Source: Cellulomonas sp. Leaf395
Lineage (GTDB): Bacteria; Actinomycetota; Actinomycetes; Actinomycetales; Cellulomonadaceae
DNA length: 64,000 nt
Direction: 5' to 3'
Assembly: GCF_001424125.1 (NCBI RefSeq)
Contig: NZ_LMQI01000005.1
Span: forward strand, 913,495 to 977,494
In this document: positions 60,108 to 64,000 of the stretch, one piece after another
How positions within the stretch are numbered: position 1 is the stretch's first letter
Layout: each line of letters starts with the position of its first letter
Made by a program: the position numbers and the translations under genes
The notes under the pieces: model-generated
The model's database searches: none
What the model was told of the DNA's origin: nothing
The model's input: only the letters and a program-made list of their open reading frames with translations

Positions 60108-60821
60108 ATGATCGCGCTCGACGACGTCCTCGTCACGGCCTACAGCCCCGACCCGGCCGGTGGGCCGGACCGCGTCGTCCGGCTCCTCGGACCCGTGTCG
60201 CTCGAGCTCGTCGAGCACCGCGTCGCCATCGTCGGCGCCAACGGGTCCGGCAAGTCGACGCTCGCCCGGCTGCTCAACGGCCTCGTCCTGCCGTCGTCCG
60301 GCACCGTCCGCGTGGACGGCCTCGACACAGCCCGGGACGGGGCCGCGGTGCGCCGGAGGGTCGGGTTCATGTTCACCGACCCCGACGCCCAGCTGGTCAT
60401 GCCGACACCCGTCGAGGACGTCGCCCTGTCCCTGCGTCGCCTGTCGATGACGCCGACGGAGCGGGATGTCGCGGCCCGCGCCGCCCTGGCCCGGTTCGGT
60501 CTGGCGGACCGCGCCGAGGTTCCCGTGCACGCCCTGTCGGGAGGCCAGCGGCAGCTGCTCGCGCTGGCGTCCGTGCTCGCCACCGAGCCCGCCGTCCTCG
60601 TGGCCGACGAGCCGACGACGCTCCTCGACCTGCGGTGGCGGGGGATCGTCGACGCGTTGCTGGCGGATCTCCCCCAGCAGGTCGTCGTCGTCACGCACGA
60701 CCTCGATGCCGCGCTGCAGGCCGACCGCGTGCTCGTCGTCGACGACGGCTCGGTCGTGTTCGACGGCCCGCCACCCGAGGCTGTCGCCCACTACCGCGCG
60801 CTGATGCAGGTCGGCGCGTGA
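60108..60821 (+). CDS. bioM: Biotin ECF transporter ATPase
   Basis: A 237-residue ABC ATPase energising the BioY/BioN complex. Walker A is VGANGSGKSTLAR, the Q-loop FMFTDPDAQLVMP, the signature LSGGQRQLLALAS, and Walker B AVLVADEPTTLLD. The D-x-D-x-Q loop (TDPDAQ) is typical of ECF ATPases. It is 16 bases after bioY; its stop overlaps bioN (GTGA). Confidence 0.92.
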   Translation: MIALDDVLVTAYSPDPAGGPDRVVRLLGPVSLELVEHRVAIVGANGSGKSTLARLLNGLVLPSSGTVRVDGLDTARDGAAVRRRVGFMFTDPDAQLVMPTPVEDVALSLRRLSMTPTERDVAARAALARFGLADRAEVPVHALSGGQRQLLALASVLATEPAVLVADEPTTLLDLRWRGIVDALLADLPQQVVVVTHDLDAALQADRVLVVDDGSVVFDGPPPEAVAHYRALMQVGA

Positions 60822-61450
60822 GCGGGCCGATCCGGCCGCCGTGGGCGGGCCCGCTCGGCCTGTACCACCCCGGCACGAGCGTCATCCACCGCGCTCCCGC
60901 GGGGCTCAAGCTGGCGCTCCTGGCGGTGTTCGCGATCGCGGTCGTCGCTGTCCGCGGACCGGTGTCCGCCCTGGCCTTCCTGGGCGTCGCGCTGCTGGCG
61001 CAGCTGGTCGCTCGTGTCCCGTGGCACCGGACGACCCGTGGCCTGGTCCCCGCGCTGCTCACCGCCGCACTGATCGGCGCCTACCAGTGGTGGGCGCGGG
61101 GCTGGGAGACCGCGGTGGAGGTCGCCGTCGACCTCGTCGCCCTCGTCCTGCTCGGAGCGGTCGTCACGGCGACCACGCGCGCGGACACACTTCTCGACGT
61201 CCTCGCCCGAGTTGCGCGCCCGCTGCGGCACGTCGGGCTCTCCCCCGAGACGGTCGCGCTGGCCGTCGGCCTGTTCCTGCGCACCATCCCGGTCCTGGCG
61301 CGGATGTCGCTGGAGACCCGGGACGCCGCCCGTGCCCGCGGGCTCGACCGCGAGCCGCGCGCGATCGTCGTGCCGGCAGCCGTGCGGATGGTCGCGCACG
61401 CGCGCGCCACCGGCGACGCCCTCGCCGCGCGGGGGCTGGGCGAGGACTGA
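60818..61450 (+). CDS. bioN: Biotin ECF transporter T component
   Basis: A 210-residue membrane coupling protein with four to five segments. The two coupling-helix motifs of T components are visible: ARARGLD (about 174-180) and LAARGLG at the C terminus. GLYHPGTSVIHRAPAGLKL near the N terminus is also typical. With BioY and BioM it forms a dedicated (group I) biotin uptake system. The GTG start at 60818 overlaps bioM. Confidence 0.9.
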   Translation: MSGPIRPPWAGPLGLYHPGTSVIHRAPAGLKLALLAVFAIAVVAVRGPVSALAFLGVALLAQLVARVPWHRTTRGLVPALLTAALIGAYQWWARGWETAVEVAVDLVALVLLGAVVTATTRADTLLDVLARVARPLRHVGLSPETVALAVGLFLRTIPVLARMSLETRDAARARGLDREPRAIVVPAAVRMVAHARATGDALAARGLGED

Positions 61451-61500
61451 TCACCCGCTCTCGACAGGCGAGAACCGCGTGACCTCGCTACGTTGCCTCG

Positions 61501-62364
61501 GTGACATTCCAGGAGGGTGGCAGCTTTGGAGGCGGTCGCGTCCGCAAGGGCGGCGGCGGCAAGGTCGCGGCCGGTGGCGGTGCCGTCGGGCTGCTCGTCC
61601 TCGCCGTCTACCTGTTCACCGGCGTGGACCTGTCGGGTGTCGCGGGCGGCGGGGGCGGCGAACCGCAGCCCTCGGGCACCGTGGGTGAGTGCAGCGCCGA
61701 GCAGGCCAACACCGACCGCGAGTGCCGCCTGAGCGCCACCATCGACTCCCTCGACACCTACTGGGCCGCCGCCATCCCCGCCGCGGGTGGCGAGTTCAGT
61801 CAGCCCGGGGTGTTCGCGTTCACCGACACGGTCGCCACCGCCTGCGGCAACGCGACCAAGGCCACCGGTCCGTTCTACTGCCCCCCCGACACGACCATCT
61901 ACCTCGACGTCACGTTCTTCGACCAGCTCACCCAGCTCGGTGCCGAGGACGGGCCGCTGGCCGAGCAGTACGTCATCGCCCACGAGTACGGGCATCACAT
62001 CCAGCACATCACCGGCGTGATGGACCAGGCGGACCGGCAGGGCACCGGCGCCGACTCCGACTCCGTCCGGGTGGAGCTCCAGGCCGACTGCTACGCCGGC
62101 CTGTGGGCGGGCAAGGCGGCCACGACGGTCGACCCGAACACCGGAGTCACCTACCTCGAGCCGATCACCCAGGCGCAGCTGCAGAACGCGCTCGGCGCAG
62201 CAGCGGCCGTCGGCGACGACAACATCCAGGAGCAGTCCGGCGGTGGTGTGAACCCCGACTCGTGGACCCACGGATCCAGCGAGCAGCGCGAGCGCTGGTT
62301 CACCACCGGATACGAGCAGGGCACTCTCGAGGCCTGCGACACGTTCGCCACCGACCAGCTCTGA
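61501..62364 (+). CDS. Membrane-anchored neutral zinc metallopeptidase (YpfJ family)
   Basis: A 287-residue protein with a glycine-rich cytoplasmic start (FQEGGSFGGGRVRKGGGG), one membrane segment (about 28-42, GLLVLAVYLFTGV) and an extracytoplasmic domain. IAHEYGHHIQHITG gives the HExxH zinc site, and ELQADCYAGLWAG the third ligand region. It lacks other known domains; substrates are unknown. TACGTT is six bases before the GTG start. A strong hairpin lies about 120 bases downstream. Confidence 0.88.
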   Translation: MTFQEGGSFGGGRVRKGGGGKVAAGGGAVGLLVLAVYLFTGVDLSGVAGGGGGEPQPSGTVGECSAEQANTDRECRLSATIDSLDTYWAAAIPAAGGEFSQPGVFAFTDTVATACGNATKATGPFYCPPDTTIYLDVTFFDQLTQLGAEDGPLAEQYVIAHEYGHHIQHITGVMDQADRQGTGADSDSVRVELQADCYAGLWAGKAATTVDPNTGVTYLEPITQAQLQNALGAAAAVGDDNIQEQSGGGVNPDSWTHGSSEQRERWFTTGYEQGTLEACDTFATDQL

Positions 62365-62484
62365 CCGGCCACTCGGCCGACTCAGGCCCGGCGCGAGCTC
62401 GACGCCGCGAGTGTCGAGTTGCGGTGGGCTGGACACGGTGAGGCAGTGACCCGCTGCGCGGACTTGCGGATGACGGGAGCCCCG

Positions 62485-62513
62485 GGCGGCTCGGATGCGA
62501 GATCCGAGCCGCC
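62485..62513. terminator. Strong hairpin between convergent genes
   Basis: GGCGGCTCGGAT and ATCCGAGCCGCC form a perfect 12-base stem around the loop GCGAG, between the zinc peptidase (plus) and the small secreted protein (minus). The plus-strand tail is GCCTGTGTTGCTC. It probably serves both directions. Confidence 0.7.
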
Positions 62514-62542
62514 GCCTGTGTTGCTCAGGAGGGACGAGCCGA

Positions 62543-62758
62543 CTAGCAGAACGTCTTGGCGGTGGCGTTCTTCATGGTGCCGCCACCGACGGCCTGAACG
62601 AGCTCCCCGACGTTGTTGAACCCGGCCACGCCGACGGTGTTGACGGTCTTGTGCACCTGGCCGAAGCAGGCGGCCTCGGCGGGTGCGGCGGAGGCGCTGG
62701 CTGCGGAGCCGAGCAGGGCGAGAGCTGCGATGGCCCCCGCGGCGAGAATGCGCTTCAT
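62543..62758 (-). CDS. Small secreted protein with two cysteines
   Basis: A 71-residue protein. MKRILAAGAIAALALLGSAA plus ASA forms a standard Sec signal peptide with cleavage near residue 25 (ASA-AP). The mature part, about 46 residues, has Cys31 and a C-terminal Cys, which could form one disulfide across FGQVHKTVNTVGVAGFNNVG. GAAGGGA lies before the ATG. No known family; glycine/valine/asparagine-rich content and the small size suggest an exported peptide such as a bacteriocin-like or surface component, which is a guess. Confidence 0.65.
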   Translation of the reverse strand: MKRILAAGAIAALALLGSAASASAAPAEAACFGQVHKTVNTVGVAGFNNVGELVQAVGGGTMKNATAKTFC

Positions 62759-63132
62759 CGGACATCCCTTCTGTTGGTGGGTGCTTGGATCACCCGTCCA
62801 CAGTTCTTCCGCACGGGGGAGGCGTTTGGATGCAGACCGGCCAAGTCTCTTGGCCAGGCAGACGAGCAATGTCCGCACCGTCCCGAACGGTGAGCAACGC
62901 TTTCGCCACAGGTCAACATGCAGGTCAGCACCGACGAAGGTCCCCGTCAGCGTGCTGCCCAGGACCTTGGGGCTTGCTCGGATGCTGAAGCCGAGCGGCT
63001 GAATCTCGCTGACCTGCAGCGGAGCCGTCTCCGCGAGGTCCGCGACTACCGCGCGGGCAGCACGCTCGCTGACGCAGCGCACGGGTCATTCACCCCTGTG
63101 AGCAGCACGTTCGTGCTGCTACCGTCGGCCGC
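62759..63132. other. 374-base region without a convincing gene
   Basis: This stretch holds the upstream region of the small secreted gene. Two inverted repeats stand out: GGCCAAG-TCT-CTTGGCC at 62840-62856 and ACCGT-CCCGA-ACGGT at 62878-62892, possible regulator sites. Composition is less GC-rich than nearby genes. A 72-codon frame at 62918-63136 on the plus strand has no recognisable family and overlaps the -10 of the next gene. Near the end TACCGT lies seven bases before the META lipoprotein start. Confidence 0.45.
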
Positions 63133-63531
63133 ATGAGCACACCGCGCTCGGCCCTGGTACGGATTGCTCTCCTCGTCGCCCTGGGCGGTGCGGCCTTAGC
63201 CGCCTGTTCCAGTAGCGAAGACTCGTCCGGAGCCGCTCTCGAGTCCGGCGACGTCATCGGGACCTGGTCGCAGACGGACTCCGAGCCCTTGGTCGACCTC
63301 GAGCTCATCGAAGACGGCACAGTGAGCGGCAGCGACGGGTGCAACCAGTTGAACGGCACCTGGAAGATCGACGGCTCCGAGGTCGAGTTCGGTCCGTTCG
63401 CCGCGACCATGATGGCGTGCGAGAACGTCAACACCTGGCTGTCCGCAGCCACATCGGCCAACGTCGACGGCGACGAGATGACGGTGTTCAACGAGGACCG
63501 CAAGGAGATCGGCGTCCTGATCAAGGAGTGA
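63133..63531 (+). CDS. META domain lipoprotein
   Basis: A 132-residue exported lipoprotein. The signal peptide ends in the lipobox LAAC at residues 22-25 (ALAACSSSEDSS). The mature part is a META/HslJ-like domain: IGTWSQTDSE, then DGTVSGSDGCNQLNGTWKID, FGPFAATMMACEN and FNEDRKEIGVL. META proteins are linked to envelope stress and motility in other bacteria. TACCGT precedes the ATG by seven bases. A Rho-independent terminator follows. Confidence 0.85.
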   Translation: MSTPRSALVRIALLVALGGAALAACSSSEDSSGAALESGDVIGTWSQTDSEPLVDLELIEDGTVSGSDGCNQLNGTWKIDGSEVEFGPFAATMMACENVNTWLSAATSANVDGDEMTVFNEDRKEIGVLIKE

Positions 63532-63547
63532 CGCCCGAACGATGAAT

Positions 63548-63578
63548 GGCCCGCACTCAACGACGAGTGCGGGCCTTT
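63548..63578 (+). terminator. Rho-independent terminator
   Basis: GGCCCGCACTC and GAGTGCGGGCC form a perfect 11-base stem with a 6-base loop, followed by TTTC, 16 bases after the META lipoprotein stop. It may also end the Fe-S factor transcript on the other strand. Confidence 0.85.
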
Positions 63579-63649
63579 CAGGGTCCGACGGAGCCTACAG
63601 CGACTCAGACGGCAACGATCAGGCCGGCGGGCCTTCGTTCTTGGTTTGC

Positions 63650-63979
63650 TCAGATGTTGAAGCCGAGGGCACGCATCTGCTCGCGACCGTCGGGCGTGAT
63701 CTTCTCCGGGCCCCACGGCGGCATCCACACCCAGTTGATGCGGAAGCCGTCGACGATCCCGTCGAGGGCCGATGCCGACTGGTCCTCGATGACGTCGGTC
63801 AGCGGGCAGGCCGCGGACGTCAGCGTCATGTCGATGATCGCCGTGTTGGTCTGGTCGATGACGACGCCGTAGATGAGGCCGAGGTCGACGACGTTGATGC
63901 CGAGCTCCGGGTCGATGACGTCGCGGAGGGCTTCCTCGACGTCGGCGACCGTGGTCGGTGTGGGGGTGTCCGTGCTCAT
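63650..63979 (-). CDS. SufT/MIP18-like metal-sulfur cluster assembly factor
   Basis: A 109-residue DUF59 protein. It has ALRDVIDPELGINVVDLGLI, the family N terminus with the conserved Asp-Pro-Glu, then TLTSAACPLTDVIEDQ with the Cys of the TxxxCP motif, and a C-terminal VWMPPWGPEKIT. It helps load Fe-S clusters; in actinobacteria it usually follows the suf genes, which would lie beyond the window. GGGAGAG precedes the ATG; 21 bases of non-coding sequence follow to the window end. Confidence 0.9.
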   Translation of the reverse strand: MSTDTPTPTTVADVEEALRDVIDPELGINVVDLGLIYGVVIDQTNTAIIDMTLTSAACPLTDVIEDQSASALDGIVDGFRINWVWMPPWGPEKITPDGREQMRALGFNI

Positions 63980-64000
63980 GAGCTCTCCCGTGCGCCGGTC

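Noticed and set aside
59231..60136. Minus-strand extension of the ABC-F frame covering bioY
   Set aside because: It is antisense to bioY, which has clear membrane segments and signature; the ABC-F family N terminus begins at 59230.
62759..63082. N-terminal extension of the small secreted protein
   Set aside because: It would bury a textbook signal peptide; the ATG at 62758 has its own ribosome site.
62918..63136. 72-codon frame on the plus strand
   Set aside because: No ribosome site or similarity, and it runs across the promoter and start of the META lipoprotein; left as unassigned DNA.
1..64000. CRISPR arrays, prophage or insertion sequences
   Set aside because: No regularly spaced repeats, integrase, transposase or terminal inverted repeats were seen; the only tandem repeat is the short one in imuA'.

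Overview
The window is 64 kb of chromosomal DNA from a high-GC Gram-positive actinomycete. The mycothiol ligase MshC, the ImuA'-ImuB-DnaE2 mutasome with an actinobacterial LexA box, the DUF3099, DUF5703 and PAC2 genes, the divergent glgA/glgC pair and the very high third-position GC all fit Actinobacteria. An intracellular GH10 xylanase and the overall gene set fit a Cellulomonas-like member of the Micrococcales; the genus is inference. I see no prophage, CRISPR array, rRNA or insertion sequence. Genes are densely packed on both strands, with many 1-8 base overlaps.

Layout. 1-6.2 kb: end of a PAC2 gene, mshC, a CorA-type transporter, uppP, an aldo/keto reductase, a YdeI-like protein, an acidic small protein and DUF5703. 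6.3-10 kb: a frameshifted regulator remnant, an M20 hydrolase and an M3 peptidase gene broken by one in-frame stop. 10-17.6 kb: epimerase, ald with a divergent Lrp regulator, an APH-type kinase, a membrane metzincin, an alpha/beta hydrolase, dinB, a cupin and a HipA fragment. 17.6-26.3 kb: small accessory genes, an AraC regulator with an epoxide hydrolase, a processive-type family 2 glycosyltransferase with a small membrane protein, a membrane LuxR-type regulator and tRNA-Leu(GAG). 26.5-34 kb: an AI-2E-type exporter and the SOS-controlled imuA'-imuB-dnaE2 operon. 34-41.5 kb: small metabolic genes, an autoinhibited Fic protein, an RNA methyltransferase, and a xylanase with its own palindromic operator next to an MFS gene. 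41.5-48.6 kb: a TetR-controlled heterodimeric ABC exporter, an NfeD/SPFH pair and an ABC ATPase. 48.7-56 kb: glycogen genes, serB, DUF4037, SixA, fabI and fabG. 56-64 kb: DUF3099 and SURF1 genes, an ABC-F protein, the biotin ECF transporter bioYMN, a zinc metallopeptidase, a small secreted protein, a META lipoprotein and a SufT-like Fe-S factor.

Two patterns recur. About 20 genes carry a TANNNT-type -10 hexamer only 6-8 bases before the start codon, which predicts leaderless mRNAs and helped fix many starts. Several regulators have clear palindromes (LexA, TetR, Lrp and a LacI-type site). Three genes are decayed: the M3 peptidase, the HTH regulator remnant and HipA. No single unmistakable new system stands out. 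The most unusual pieces are the membrane LuxR-type regulator that resembles a sensor kinase without its kinase, the glycosyltransferase with its small membrane partner, the Fic-winged-helix-Cys/His protein, and the xylanase operator.
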